Virus record (IMG/VR): IMGVR_UViG_3300035190_001334
Location: 81,467 to 145,466 of that record
Length of the DNA stretch: 64,000 nucleotides
Source: a virus
Reading direction: 5' to 3' (one strand)
Of this stretch, positions 18,158 to 26,531 are shown in pieces; positions within the stretch are counted from its first letter, which is position 1; each line of letters opens with the position of its first letter. Both the position numbers and the translations under genes were made by a program. The notes under the pieces were generated by a model, which saw nothing but the letters and a program-made list of their open reading frames with translations, did no database searches and had not been told where the DNA came from.

Positions 18158-18522
18158 AGTTTACATGAGATACGAGATAAGCAAACGCAAGCAATCAAAC
18201 GCAAGCAGTAAGCCAATCGTCTCTCCCGTACCTTGAAAATTTCATATTTCATCTGACTCGACACAAACGAGTTCGCTAAAAACGAATTTTAAAAAAGTGT
18301 TGACAACCAAAAAGAAATATGCAAAGCTTTAAAGGTCAAAGCAACTAAAGCTTGTATCTGGGTTCTCCAGCGCTACAGATTTAGCCTGTACCATGAAAAC
18401 CGAATAACTACACAAAACCCAGTTTTATTTTTAGGGTTATCTAATCGCAGTTATCCTGATAGCAAGGGATTGAACGTAAGGCGCTAGATAGGGTATAGCA
18501 AGCAACTGCTTAGTTATATCGC

Positions 18523-18770
18523 GTGATTCTGTCGTATGAGACACAACGTTATCTATAGAGCTTAACCTATAGAATCGTAAGAATAGTTAAGCCTTAGAAA
18601 GTTCGCAGTCACCTAAAAACTGCAAAATATCAATAAAGACAACGACATACTTAATTTTGTAAACGTAACAACTGCTTAAAGCTTGTGATTGTAAGATTAT
18701 CACTGACTGTTAAATTAAGACGGTTAAACGAATAAAACAAGTTAAGTTAGTCTAGTCCTAACTGTGCTGT
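18523..18770 (+). repeat. long leader repeat, copy 1
   Basis: About 250 bases repeated at 19217-19468 with high identity in two blocks: one starting GTGATTCTGTCGTATGAGAC and one starting GACATACTTAA. A divergent middle part of about 45 bases separates them. It contains a small hairpin (TCTATAG...CTATAGA) and ends in TCCTAACTGTGCTGT, which is complementary to the trailer behind the gene. Confidence 0.8.
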
Positions 18771-18814
18771 AATTCGCTTACGCTCATTTAAAATAACAAA
18801 GGAGATAAGACAAA

Positions 18815-19144
18815 ATGATAACTAAAGAGTTATTAGATAAAGAATACTACTACATAAGAGACTTAGATAAGCTAACTAGCCCTGAGTACTTACAGAATAT
18901 AAAGTACTACGATTTAGAATATTTTCAAAGAGGCTATTTTTATCTCTACTTTTCTGACAAAATGAACAATTTGGTTCTAAGTTGGATTAACGATAATCTC
19001 GACCCTAAAGGTAATACTGGACACTTTTTAGAAGTTATTGCTACAGCTTTTGATGCTGTAGGATTACCTATTGGAGAGTATGAACGTGTTTTTACTGATA
19101 GTAGAGCGCACGACTTTTTTCTAGATTTGTTTGATTTTGAGTAA
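18815..19144 (+). CDS. unknown protein, cargo of cassette 1
   Basis: 109 residues, acidic and aromatic-rich, preceded by AAAGGAGATAAGA (strong ribosome site). No domain is recognised. Its importance is its setting: the leader before it and the trailer after it are nearly the same as those of the next gene, although the two proteins are unrelated. Confidence 0.7.
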   Translation: MITKELLDKEYYYIRDLDKLTSPEYLQNIKYYDLEYFQRGYFYLYFSDKMNNLVLSWINDNLDPKGNTGHFLEVIATAFDAVGLPIGEYERVFTDSRAHDFFLDLFDFE

Positions 19145-19172
19145 CTAAGCTGAACAAATGAACGAAGTAAAT

Positions 19173-19195
19173 ACAGCACAGCTAAGACTAGCACT
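19173..19195 (+). repeat. cassette trailer, copy 1 (inverted to leader end)
   Basis: ACAGCACAGCTAAGACTAGC and following bases. It recurs at 19819-19841. Its reverse complement nearly matches the leader end at 18749-18770 (about 17 of 19 positions pair), so each cassette gene is enclosed by an imperfect inverted repeat. Confidence 0.75.
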
Positions 19196-19216
19196 ATCGC
19201 TAGTTGTTATCGTGAG

Positions 19217-19468
19217 GTGATTCTGTCGTATGAGACACAACGTTATCTATAGAGCTTAACCTATAGAACCGTAAGAACAGTTAAGCCTATCTTTTGATAG
19301 ATATAACCTAACGGCTGGTTAGTAAACCGTTTAAGACAATGACATACTTAACTTTGTAAACGTAACAACTGCTTAGAGTTTGTGAATGTAAGATTATCAT
19401 TGACTGTTAAATTAAGACGGTTGAACGAATAAAACAGGTTAAGTTTAGTCTAGTCCTAACTGTGCTGT
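19217..19468 (+). repeat. long leader repeat, copy 2
   Basis: Second copy of the 18523-18770 leader. The differences include compatible changes in hairpins, and the middle segment (about 19288-19333) is largely different. It ends in the same TCCTAACTGTGCTGT and a ribosome site, AGGAGATAAGA. This explains the 358 bases between the two genes. Confidence 0.8.
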
Positions 19469-19501
19469 GAAGCTTATCACTACTATATAGGAGATAAGAA
19501 T

Positions 19502-19810
19502 ATGTGTGAAGTTCATAGAAATGGTAAAGCACTGAAACAAGTTAAAAATCTTGGTTGGTTGCTAAGAAATTGGAAAGATGTAAAAAACTTTGATGTGCGT
19601 TTATCAGGTAATAGGTTCCCTAGTGAATATACATTAACCGCTTTCTCTGATGATTGGTTTTTTACCACTGACTACGCATCGTTAAGCGTGTTACATACTT
19701 GGTTAAATAGACCTGTATTTGTTGGGTTGCCTATCAATTGGTTATCTGCTGATAAAGTTAAGATTGGTAGCCTTGAGTATGTAAAATTAAGTCCTGATAT
19801 CGCATCGTAA
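19502..19810 (+). CDS. unknown protein, cargo of cassette 2
   Basis: 102 residues, aromatic-rich (WLLRNWKDVKNF, DDWFFTTDY), preceded by AGGAGATAAGA. It has no similarity by eye to the cargo of cassette 1, although the flanks match. Confidence 0.7.
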   Translation: MCEVHRNGKALKQVKNLGWLLRNWKDVKNFDVRLSGNRFPSEYTLTAFSDDWFFTTDYASLSVLHTWLNRPVFVGLPINWLSADKVKIGSLEYVKLSPDIAS

Positions 19811-19818
19811 CTAAGCTG

Positions 19819-19841
19819 ACAGCACAGCTAAGACTAGCACT
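19819..19841 (+). repeat. cassette trailer, copy 2
   Basis: Same 23-base trailer as at 19173-19195, directly behind the stop of the second cargo gene, followed by a shared TTATCGTGAGGT. Confidence 0.75.
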
Positions 19842-19871
19842 AACGCTATGTCTATTATCGTGAGGTTAATT

Positions 19872-20006
19872 ATGTATCTCGACATCGTGCCAAGTCAATA
19901 TAGAGGTTTTTGGTTCTGTCATAACTTCGATGTTGTTGAGTCACCAAAGTATGTTGATGTTTGTGTTTGGTGTGTAAGGTTGCAAGCGTACTTTAAAAGC
20001 TTGTAA
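19872..20006 (+). CDS. small unknown protein after cassette 2
   Basis: 44 codons from the ATG at 19872, starting right after the TTATCGTGAGGT string that ends a cassette unit. The translation is rich in Val, Cys and Trp (YVDVCVWCVRLQ). GAGGT may serve as ribosome site. It is possibly a third, shortened cargo. Confidence 0.45.
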   Translation: MYLDIVPSQYRGFWFCHNFDVVESPKYVDVCVWCVRLQAYFKSL

Positions 20007-20098
20007 CATTAACAAAACACCCTACACCCATTAATGAGTCTATGGTAAATATTTAAAATCCCCCAAAAATTTCTGTCTAGCTTCATGTAGGTTGATTA

Positions 20099-20135
20099 TT
20101 CCTAACAGCATAGTTTTTTACTGTGCTGTCAAGAG
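20099..20135 (+). promoter_or_regulatory. structured leader, type TTCCTA-hairpin-AAGAG
   Basis: TTCCTA, then a 10-bp hairpin (arms 20105-20114 and 20120-20129, T-rich loop), then CAAGAG. Equivalent leaders with different arm sequences precede other genes (20652, 21293, 24278). The hairpin lacks a downstream T-run, so a processing or translational role is as likely as termination. Confidence 0.55.
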
Positions 20136-20197
20136 TATTCACCTAAAAAGTGTATATCTCTACTAACCGCTAAAACAGTCTATAGGACTGGAATCAA

Positions 20198-20551
20198 ATG
20201 AACAAACGTGGGATTATAGCTGAAGGTCTTAATAGAGGCTACAGCATAGCAAAAAACATCGAACTTGTAGATATTGGTGATTACTGCGATGGTCAATTTT
20301 TAGATGAACGTGAAAACGTCAAAATCACATCAGACAATTGGCTAGAGTTTCATACTAACTACGCCTATGAATGCGAGTCTAATGACCGTCAATTTTCACC
20401 ATTTGAGTTCTTGGCTAACGACATCAACGCTACAGAAGATAATCCAAGGGTTAAATTTGAACCTTGGAGTGTTTTCGATGAAGCAATTTCTCGTGGTATC
20501 GCTAAAGCGCTTAAAGAGCGATGGAAGTCTCTACAAGTTGACAAAAAGTAG
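20198..20551 (+). CDS. unknown acidic protein
   Basis: 117 residues, acidic, preceded by a structured leader and AGGACTGGAATCAA. No domain is recognised. First gene of the series after the cassettes. Confidence 0.7.
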   Translation: MNKRGIIAEGLNRGYSIAKNIELVDIGDYCDGQFLDERENVKITSDNWLEFHTNYAYECESNDRQFSPFEFLANDINATEDNPRVKFEPWSVFDEAISRGIAKALKERWKSLQVDKK

Positions 20552-20651
20552 AGACTAAAACTAATGAAGCTTTAGAAGTGTTAAATCAACTTAAATTTAA
20601 CTCTACTTGTCTGCTTAGTTCTATAGAACGTGATACAGGCTATTGACTTTT

Positions 20652-20695
20652 TTCCTAACTGCCTGTAAGCTTTATGTTTATTGGCAGTCAAGAGC
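20652..20695 (+). promoter_or_regulatory. structured leader, second example
   Basis: TTCCTA, then ACTGCC (20658-20663) pairing with GGCAGT (20683-20688), then CAAGAGC. Same flanks as at 20099 with different arms. The region 20552-20762 holds no other gene. Confidence 0.55.
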
Positions 20696-20762
20696 AAAGT
20701 AGTTAACACTTATAGCGCTCTTTTCGCTAACGCTTAAACTAGAACAACTAGGAATTAATACA

Positions 20763-21284
20763 ATGAAACCTACAACAGAAAATATCATCACTCGCAACAC
20801 TGAAACCGATGAAGTGATTGGCATCTATGAAGTGATTATCTCGCACATGAGAAATCCTGATACCTCCAGAGATGAAAAATCTAAAAACTTTCCAGATGAT
20901 AGTGACGCTTGGCTTGTAGTCATTAATGGTCAAAGGTTTGACTACTATACAGGTGTAGGTCATCGCCATATCGATAAAATGACTGTATTTGGTACTAAAT
21001 GGGATTACGACTACATTAAAAAGAATCGTCATAGACTGTATACGGATGTGTTGGTGCAAGTGTCAAAACCCGTAACGCCTAAATTTGACAGCATTTTGGC
21101 TTGTCTAGTAGAAGATGCTGTAGGTAGCGCCCAAACCTTTGATGATTGGTGTTATTGCTACGGTTATGATACTGATAGCCGTAAAGCTTTAGATATATAC
21201 ATGACTTGTCAAGAGACAGCTAAAAAGTTGAGACTCGCTAGAGTGCCAGTAGATGCAGAAGCAAAACGCCTAGAAGATTACTAA
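20763..21284 (+). CDS. unknown protein
   Basis: 173 residues, preceded by CTAGGAATTAATACA. Charged N-terminal half; the middle (CLVEDAVGSAQTFDDWCYCYGYDTDSRKALD) resembles small antirestriction or cysteine-containing phage early proteins in composition only. No function assigned. Confidence 0.7.
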   Translation: MKPTTENIITRNTETDEVIGIYEVIISHMRNPDTSRDEKSKNFPDDSDAWLVVINGQRFDYYTGVGHRHIDKMTVFGTKWDYDYIKKNRHRLYTDVLVQVSKPVTPKFDSILACLVEDAVGSAQTFDDWCYCYGYDTDSRKALDIYMTCQETAKKLRLARVPVDAEAKRLEDY

Positions 21285-21292
21285 ATAGAGTT

Positions 21293-21328
21293 TTCCTAGC
21301 AGTATCCGCTTGGGTATTGCTAAGAGCG
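21293..21328 (+). promoter_or_regulatory. structured leader, third example
   Basis: TTCCTA, then an 11-bp hairpin TAGCAGTATCC-gctt-GGGTATTGCTA (21297-21322), then AGAGCGC. It has two G-U pairs and arms different from the other copies. Confidence 0.55.
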
Positions 21329-21384
21329 CTCTAAGTGTCTCTTTTCAATTAATCACTTACTGTAAAAACAGGAATTAAAATCTC

Positions 21385-22347
21385 ATGGCAAGAATCAAAC
21401 GTGTTTTTCAAAATGCTAAGGAATGCATTCATGCATGGGCGCAACAGTCCCAAGATGAGGGACGCTCTAGTAATGTATCATTCAGAGCATCTAGCACTGC
21501 CCTAGAAGTTGGTGATGTGCTTTACAGCTACGATACTGCTATAGCTGCATTTCGTGAAACCCCTAACGGTGCAAAAGTCGTATTTCTTGACTATTGCTCC
21601 CACTCATCTTGCACATCAAAGCATCAAATGGCTATACGTCACAGCATTACACAACCTATCTACACTTATGACGATATCCCTCACTGGGTTAGAGATGATG
21701 TGAGATACCTTAGCGGTAGACGTGGCTCTAGGCGTGACAATGCGCCCCACACTGTCAAACCTGAATCTATTTGGCAACAATACAAAGATATCTTTGATGC
21801 TCTTGTTGCTACAGTTGGACAAAAGCGCTTTGCACGTACATCTTGCGAACGCTTAAACATGGCTAGAGAGTATGAAGCTGAAGCCAATCGCATCAAGCGT
21901 TGTTTCAATCTTGATAATTTCCCTGACTTAGAGCTAGTCATTACTCCTCAAATGCAGGAGTATGTAGAGCTTGCAGAACAAGCTAAAGCAGCAAAAGAAA
22001 AACGTGAGAAGGAAAGAATTCAGCGTGACATTGAACGTACTGCAATCGACCGTGAAAAATGGCTTACAGGACATTGCAATCGTTACCCTCACAGCTACTC
22101 TTTGCCAATTGTTCTACGCCTATCCCCTAGCGACTCTGAGCGTGTTGAAACCTCTAGAGGTGCATTTGTACCTGTCAAGGTGTGCGAACGTCTCTATCGT
22201 GCATTTAAAGCCCGTCAAATGCCTGATGATGTACGAGTTGGTAACTACACTTTGAATGAAGTATCTGAAAACGGCATAACTATCGGTTGCCATAAAATCA
22301 GCACTGATGAGCTTGAGAGATTTGCTAAAGTAATCGGTCTAGCTTAA
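21385..22347 (+). CDS. unknown basic protein with central coiled coil
   Basis: 320 residues. Around residues 195-225 is a highly charged helix (QAKAAKEKREKERIQRDIE). The N-terminal part has clustered Arg (SGRRGSRRDNAP). The last 90 residues (LRLSPSDSERVETSRGAFVP, CERLYRAFKARQM) may form a separate domain. No known family recognised. It is the largest early gene before the DUF932 protein. Confidence 0.7.
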   Translation: MARIKRVFQNAKECIHAWAQQSQDEGRSSNVSFRASSTALEVGDVLYSYDTAIAAFRETPNGAKVVFLDYCSHSSCTSKHQMAIRHSITQPIYTYDDIPHWVRDDVRYLSGRRGSRRDNAPHTVKPESIWQQYKDIFDALVATVGQKRFARTSCERLNMAREYEAEANRIKRCFNLDNFPDLELVITPQMQEYVELAEQAKAAKEKREKERIQRDIERTAIDREKWLTGHCNRYPHSYSLPIVLRLSPSDSERVETSRGAFVPVKVCERLYRAFKARQMPDDVRVGNYTLNEVSENGITIGCHKISTDELERFAKVIGLA

Positions 22348-22353
22348 CTGTCG

Positions 22354-22416
22354 AAACCTCACTCGCGACCGTAGGGAGTGAGGTCTTGTCTAGCTGACTA
22401 CTAGGCAACTGATGAG
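22354..22416 (+). promoter_or_regulatory. double hairpin leader
   Basis: ACCTCACTC pairs with GAGTGAGGT, and CTTGTCT pairs with AGACAAG 24 bases later, in the spacer between two genes. A terminator without T-run or a processed leader. Confidence 0.45.
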
Positions 22417-22451
22417 ACAAGTCAATTACAAACTACAAAGGAGTAGGAATA

Positions 22452-22835
22452 ATGTCTATAACTGTAAGACTTTGGACTGATGCAGACTTAGAACGTCTTG
22501 CGACCGATGATAACCTCTTGACTATATTCTTTAACGTCAAGACTTACTCACAGAAAGAAATCAAGCGCTTACATCAATTGACTGAAAAGCGCAAAACCTA
22601 TTTCATCTTTTTCACTCCTTTAAATGAAGTAGATAGACAGCAAGAACTCTCAGAGAAACAAATTAATCTAGATTTGTTTGTGCAGCACGAAGAGAGTGAT
22701 GACTATGAAGACTGCATCAAAGTCTATGCTGTATCTGATGAGAGCTTGCGATGGTTTCTCAAGCAAGAGTACCACTACTCAATGATTGATTCTATTATCG
22801 AAGTTGTTTCCACTACAAGAGAAGTATCACTATGA
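22452..22835 (+). CDS. unknown acidic protein
   Basis: 127 residues, acidic, preceded by AAAGGAGTAGGAATA. Overlaps the next gene by 4 bases (ATGA). No recognised domain. Confidence 0.7.
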   Translation: MSITVRLWTDADLERLATDDNLLTIFFNVKTYSQKEIKRLHQLTEKRKTYFIFFTPLNEVDRQQELSEKQINLDLFVQHEESDDYEDCIKVYAVSDESLRWFLKQEYHYSMIDSIIEVVSTTREVSL

Positions 22836-23155
22836 ATAATTCAGGTCTTGAATTACGATTGAGCGAGAAAAATAGTTACCTTATCCTAGATGGCTCTGCT
22901 ATCCCCTCTACCCTTGCAGAACATGAGATTGCATGGTTGAATGGATTCTCACACGATACAGCACTTATAGAACTTCTAGAGCATTGCCTGTGCAATGGTT
23001 GGCAAGTAGTGGCTGTAGCTTGTTTTGGTGGTATGGTTTTAGAGAGTCCTGACGGTGTTCTCTATGCTGATGTGAAGCATCAAACTCACAATGCAGTCTC
23101 TCAACTGCTAGAGGGTAAAAACTACTACTTCCATAGGACAGAAAGAGATGAATAA
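22832..23155 (+). CDS. unknown protein
   Basis: 107 residues. Translation is coupled to the previous gene by ATGA. The middle is hydrophobic and Cys-containing (LLEHCLCNGWQVVAVACFGG). No family recognised. Confidence 0.65.
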   Translation: MNNSGLELRLSEKNSYLILDGSAIPSTLAEHEIAWLNGFSHDTALIELLEHCLCNGWQVVAVACFGGMVLESPDGVLYADVKHQTHNAVSQLLEGKNYYFHRTERDE

Positions 23156-23294
23156 AACCAAACTAAAATCTTTTGTTGCAGACAAGCACATCCGCAAAAT
23201 TCTAAGTAAGAGTAAAATGCAAAAACCGCTTACCGATGAGATTGCACAACTATTAACAAATCTTGAGCAGCATTCTACAAATATGCGTAGTTAA
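23148..23294 (+). CDS. small basic protein
   Basis: 48 residues from ATG 23148 (GAGATGAAT), overlapping the previous stop by 8 bases. Lys-rich N-terminus, amphipathic C-terminus. No match recognised. Confidence 0.55.
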   Translation: MNKTKLKSFVADKHIRKILSKSKMQKPLTDEIAQLLTNLEQHSTNMRS

Positions 23295-23330
23295 CATAAC
23301 TACGACAGTCCAGATTTAAGTGAACGCAGT

Positions 23331-23561
23331 ATGTTACATCTTGCAGAATCTTATTTTCTGCAAATCTGCGACAAAGTAGTTATCGAACTATACGCTAAAG
23401 AGGTTTCTAGACCTATTATTGATGTTCTACTAAAAGTCAACATGAAAAGAGACAGCTTCGAGCTATTTAAAGAGCTTTTCAACAAAGACTACATCGTGAG
23501 AGAGGTTATCTACTTTTTTAGAAATCAGACACTAGAATTTGAGACTAAAACTCATGCCTGA
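23331..23561 (+). CDS. unknown small protein
   Basis: 76 residues, helical (FELFKELFNKDYIVREVIYFF). Overlaps the next gene by 8 bases. No domain recognised. Confidence 0.6.
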   Translation: MLHLAESYFLQICDKVVIELYAKEVSRPIIDVLLKVNMKRDSFELFKELFNKDYIVREVIYFFRNQTLEFETKTHA

Positions 23562-23730
23562 TATACAATTCCACAAAAACGCTGTAGTCTTTAACGGTAT
23601 TAACTGGCAGCTTGATTTAAGGTTGCTTGATTTTAGTTGGGTTTGGGACTTTCACAGAAAGAGTAAATCTAGCCTTGAGATTTTTACTCCTCTGTTATCT
23701 ATTTACTTTTGGAAGGGTTGTGATGATTGA
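23554..23730 (+). CDS. unknown small aromatic protein
   Basis: 58 residues from ATG 23554, chosen because the overlap with the previous stop fits the pattern of this operon. Trp-rich (FSWVWDFHRK). Overlaps the next gene by 8 bases. Confidence 0.55.
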   Translation: MPDIQFHKNAVVFNGINWQLDLRLLDFSWVWDFHRKSKSSLEIFTPLLSIYFWKGCDD

Positions 23731-23917
23731 AGGAGCTATTTTTGGTTTTACATTAGGTTGTGTCATGTCTGGCTTTACTTGTTTCCATCTTGGTTACGAG
23801 CAACGCAAATGGGACACACTCGAAATTACAGCACAAAAGAATGCCAAGATTGAGGCTTACGAGTCTATACTTGGCACGATGAAAATTAAAAAAGAGATTG
23901 GACACAATCATGACTAA
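23723..23917 (+). CDS. small membrane protein
   Basis: 64 residues from ATG 23723. One N-terminal transmembrane segment (IFGFTLGCVMSGFTCFHLG), then a charged cytoplasmic helix. Confidence 0.6.
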   Translation: MIEGAIFGFTLGCVMSGFTCFHLGYEQRKWDTLEITAQKNAKIEAYESILGTMKIKKEIGHNHD

Positions 23918-24242
23918 AAACTTTATTGTCGCTAGACTTTACGATAACGATTATGGACAAACGCTAGCTGAAGGATTGCAAGAGGCTATTCTTGATTACG
24001 GTTTGGAAAATGCTAGCGAAGCTTTACTAAAAAGGTTTCTAATCAATTTCACCATAGGCAAGCACCTATGCAAGCATACAAGACTGAATAAGTTGGAGTT
24101 GGATATAGATTATATCAAATCAGTTGACAGCTATCTAACTGAACAGCTTAGGGTTAGCTTTGAAAAATCTGCCCCAACACTTGACCATGACGGAGGCTCG
24201 GCAGTCTTTGACCTGAATCTTTTAAAATCGTGGACTTACTAG
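23910..24242 (+). CDS. unknown protein
   Basis: 110 residues from ATG 23910 (8-base overlap with the previous gene; a TTG 12 bases earlier is possible). Helical, no domain recognised. Confidence 0.65.
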   Translation: MTKNFIVARLYDNDYGQTLAEGLQEAILDYGLENASEALLKRFLINFTIGKHLCKHTRLNKLELDIDYIKSVDSYLTEQLRVSFEKSAPTLDHDGGSAVFDLNLLKSWTY

Positions 24243-24277
24243 ATTTACTCCCAAAGGTATACAAAATAACTTGACTT

Positions 24278-24322
24278 TTCCTATCTGTTCGTGAGAAGCT
24301 ACCCTTAACGAACAGACAAAAG
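24278..24322 (+). promoter_or_regulatory. structured leader, fourth example
   Basis: TTCCTA, then the 9-bp hairpin TCTGTTCGT (24284-24292) / ACGAACAGA (24308-24316), then CAAAAGC. It matches the flanks of the leaders at 20099, 20652 and 21293. Confidence 0.5.
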
Positions 24323-24366
24323 CAGTCACGCTCTACAACAAACTTTTACAATCGGAATATTACGCC

Positions 24367-24528
24367 ATGAAAACATATCAATCACCATTTCATGCAACTT
24401 TACCAAAAAGTGAAGCAGACAAAGCTTGCATCGAAGCTGACTACACGATACATAATCGAGACTTGCCACTATCTCGCCCAACATCAAGGCGCAATTCTTG
24501 GAGCTTAATTCCAGCCATCAAATATTAG
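24367..24528 (+). CDS. small unknown protein
   Basis: 53 codons from ATG 24367, behind a structured leader and the string CGGAATATTACGCC. Hydrophilic, no motif. Confidence 0.5.
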   Translation: MKTYQSPFHATLPKSEADKACIEADYTIHNRDLPLSRPTSRRNSWSLIPAIKY

Positions 24529-24642
24529 AGCATCGTATGGGAGGGTATACCCTTAACTACCCTCTCTTTAATTCGCTCACTACGTCAGTTACGCTCATTC
24601 TTTCCACTGACGTTAGTTGCCAACTTTCTCAGGAAAATAACT

Positions 24643-24828
24643 ATGGAAACTGAAATTATCTACAGGTTGCAAGTCTACCGTGACACATACAACGACTTCA
24701 AAGACGCTGGTTTTGATGATTGGCTTGATGAAGCTGATGCAAAAGATTTTTTAGACCATCAACAGAAAGATTATGAGCATGAGTTATGGAGACTCATTAA
24801 AATCACAACTACCTATGAACCTATCTAA
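24643..24828 (+). CDS. small acidic protein
   Basis: 61 residues, preceded by CAGGAAAATAACT. Acidic (FDDWLDEADAKDFLD). The spacer before it has a GAGGGTA...TACCCTC hairpin. No family recognised. Confidence 0.6.
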   Translation: METEIIYRLQVYRDTYNDFKDAGFDDWLDEADAKDFLDHQQKDYEHELWRLIKITTTYEPI

Positions 24829-24982
24829 ACTCACTCACTGCTATCAACTCTCAATCGCTGAGAGAAGCGTCACCAAGACACGCAACCAAGTTAACCTTGT
24901 AAAGATAGCCTCACACCTGCAACAAGTCTCAAATCGTCAAATCTTGCACTCTATAGGAGAATATCTCAATGACAATAACTAA
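24815..24982 (+). CDS. small basic protein
   Basis: 55 residues from ATG 24815, overlapping both neighbours by 14 bases. Ser/Gln-rich, weakly basic. No domain recognised. Confidence 0.5.
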   Translation: MNLSKLTHCYQLSIAERSVTKTRNQVNLVKIASHLQQVSNRQILHSIGEYLNDNN

Positions 24983-25325
24983 TCGATGGTTTATAGAAAA
25001 GAAGTTTTTAGAAGGTGATTGGACAGATTACCCTTTCAACCCTGAAAGTGGCTATGAAACTAAAGAACAAGCTGAACAGTACACACCCGCACCTCATCAT
25101 GGTTATGAGTATCGCGTCACTGAACGTCAAATAGAGTTTCCTGTTAAGCGTAATGTATTTCTCAAAAGTCGCGTTACTGAGTTGATAATAGATGGTCACT
25201 TGTACCGCAAAACTGAACTTCCAGATAGTTTTACATGGGAGCAGTTCGATTTCGATAATACATGGACAGAGCCTTACTTTCTCGATGTACCAGAACTTGA
25301 ACGTGTCTTGACTTCACAGACGTAA
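24969..25325 (+). CDS. unknown protein
   Basis: 118 residues, preceded by TAGGAGAATATCTC, strong start. Aromatic and acidic (WTDYPFNPESGY). No domain recognised. Confidence 0.7.
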   Translation: MTITNRWFIEKKFLEGDWTDYPFNPESGYETKEQAEQYTPAPHHGYEYRVTERQIEFPVKRNVFLKSRVTELIIDGHLYRKTELPDSFTWEQFDFDNTWTEPYFLDVPELERVLTSQT

Positions 25326-25395
25326 AAGAAAAGAAGCCGTCCTTGCCCCTAGCAAGGCGTGGCGGTACACTAACCCGCCGCTTGAGGTAAGAATA

Positions 25396-25641
25396 ATGAC
25401 TAATTCGTTTACCCTTTGGGAAACTATCCGAAATCGTCTTGAATACAAAATCAAGGCAGAAGTAAAAGCGAAAGCTGAATCCCTAATAAATTCTGGCGCT
25501 ATAAACTTCGATGCTTACCCTGATAACGTTGAACTCGCTGATTTATTACTCACTGCTGCTTTGCAAGACATCGTAGCCAAGCGCTTACACATCGCATCTA
25601 ACAAGACCAGAAAAGAATTGAAAAACTTGAAGCATTTCTAA
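25396..25641 (+). CDS. unknown small protein
   Basis: 81 residues, helical. Preceded by two hairpins (CCTTG...CAAGG and GGCGG...CCGCC) and GAGGTAAGAATA. Stop and next start share one base. Confidence 0.65.
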   Translation: MTNSFTLWETIRNRLEYKIKAEVKAKAESLINSGAINFDAYPDNVELADLLLTAALQDIVAKRLHIASNKTRKELKNLKHF

Positions 25642-25901
25642 TGAACCAAACTTTCCGTATCAACAAAAATTGGTACATCGTCAAAGTCGAACCTATCGAT
25701 ATTCGCAGACCTTTTTTGCGAGTCATTGGTGAGTTCGCACACAAGCCAAACGTAGTGGATTACCCTATCCATTACAACGATGGAAGACAAAATCCAATCG
25801 CCTACGATTATCCCGAACGCATTCCCCAATTTGTCAAAAACAAAGTAGCCGCCTTGTACGAAAAATTTCCAATCTTAAAATGTGAGAAAAATCCCTCATG
25901 A
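25641..25901 (+). CDS. unknown small basic protein
   Basis: 86 residues, basic, rich in Pro, Tyr and Lys. Overlaps the next gene by 4 bases. No family recognised. Confidence 0.6.
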   Translation: MNQTFRINKNWYIVKVEPIDIRRPFLRVIGEFAHKPNVVDYPIHYNDGRQNPIAYDYPERIPQFVKNKVAALYEKFPILKCEKNPS

Positions 25902-26263
25902 AAGCAATTGTAGTTTCCTATTCCAATCTCACTCGCAAGTATCGCGCCAAAGCTGAAGGCGTTCCTGCAATTTTTCGCAGTGTCGAACAAGACGGTGGCT
26001 ACACTGCCCCTAGAATCGCTCAAGAGCTTGCAGATAAATATAACTGATGTAAGTTCAACGGTGAAATCAAATATCGCTTAGAGCATGGCTTCTTACCCAA
26101 TGGCGATGATGTATTCGTGTTTGTCAAAGATGTTCAACCACTCCTAGATGAAGTTGAGTACATTCTTTCAATTGACTACGACTCCCAAAATCGCAACTTG
26201 GAACTTTGCAAAGATACCGTTGACACACTTCGAGAAACTTACGAAAAATACACCAATGGCTAA
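25898..26263 (+). pseudogene. gene interrupted by in-frame UGA (broken or read through)
   Basis: The ATG at 25898 overlaps the previous stop (ATGA). The frame reaches TGA at 26045-26047 after 49 codons, then stays open for another 71 codons to TAA at 26261-26263. That TAA overlaps the next ATG by 8 bases, in the manner of this operon. The second part (GEIKYRLEHGFLPNGDDVFVFV...) looks coding. Either a nonsense mutation split a 121-residue gene, or UGA is read through. TGA ends many other genes here, so global recoding is excluded. Confidence 0.6.
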
Positions 26264-26531
26264 CAAACACTTACCGAAAAAAGGTAGCGCCGACTTTGGG
26301 ACTGTTGAACATTATTACTTTGAGATTGAGAGAAAAATGGAACCAACTATTTTTAATTGTATCGAGTCTGCTATTGTTGCCCGTATCGATGGCGACTGGG
26401 ATAATCCAGACCTACTAGACTACGGTGATTTGAATGTGAGTGAAAAGGCTGATATTGAAAAAATTATATCAACTGCTCCTCTAGAAGAAACAGATAAATA
26501 TAAATTGAGGGTTAAATATCTTGCAAACTAA
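26256..26531 (+). CDS. unknown acidic protein
   Basis: 91 residues from ATG 26256, which overlaps the previous stop by 8 bases; an earlier in-frame ATG at 26148 would lie inside the other frame. Acidic (DWDNPDLLDYGDLN). No domain recognised. Confidence 0.6.
   Translation: MANKHLPKKGSADFGTVEHYYFEIERKMEPTIFNCIESAIVARIDGDWDNPDLLDYGDLNVSEKADIEKIISTAPLEETDKYKLRVKYLAN

Larger units (their letters stand above)
17097..18814. other. AT-rich non-coding switch region
   Basis: 1.7 kb without a convincing gene, lying between the leftward virion-side module and the rightward block of small genes. It contains several extended -10 boxes, two AAAAAGTGTTGACA -35-like repeats and, near the right end, the first copy of a repeated 250-base leader. 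Frames inside it are short and lack ribosome sites. It may also include an origin or regulatory RNAs, but no iteron array was seen. Confidence 0.6.

Noticed and set aside
18523-19468. CRISPR array
   Set aside because: Only two long repeats with genes between them; no short regular repeats and spacers, and no cas genes.
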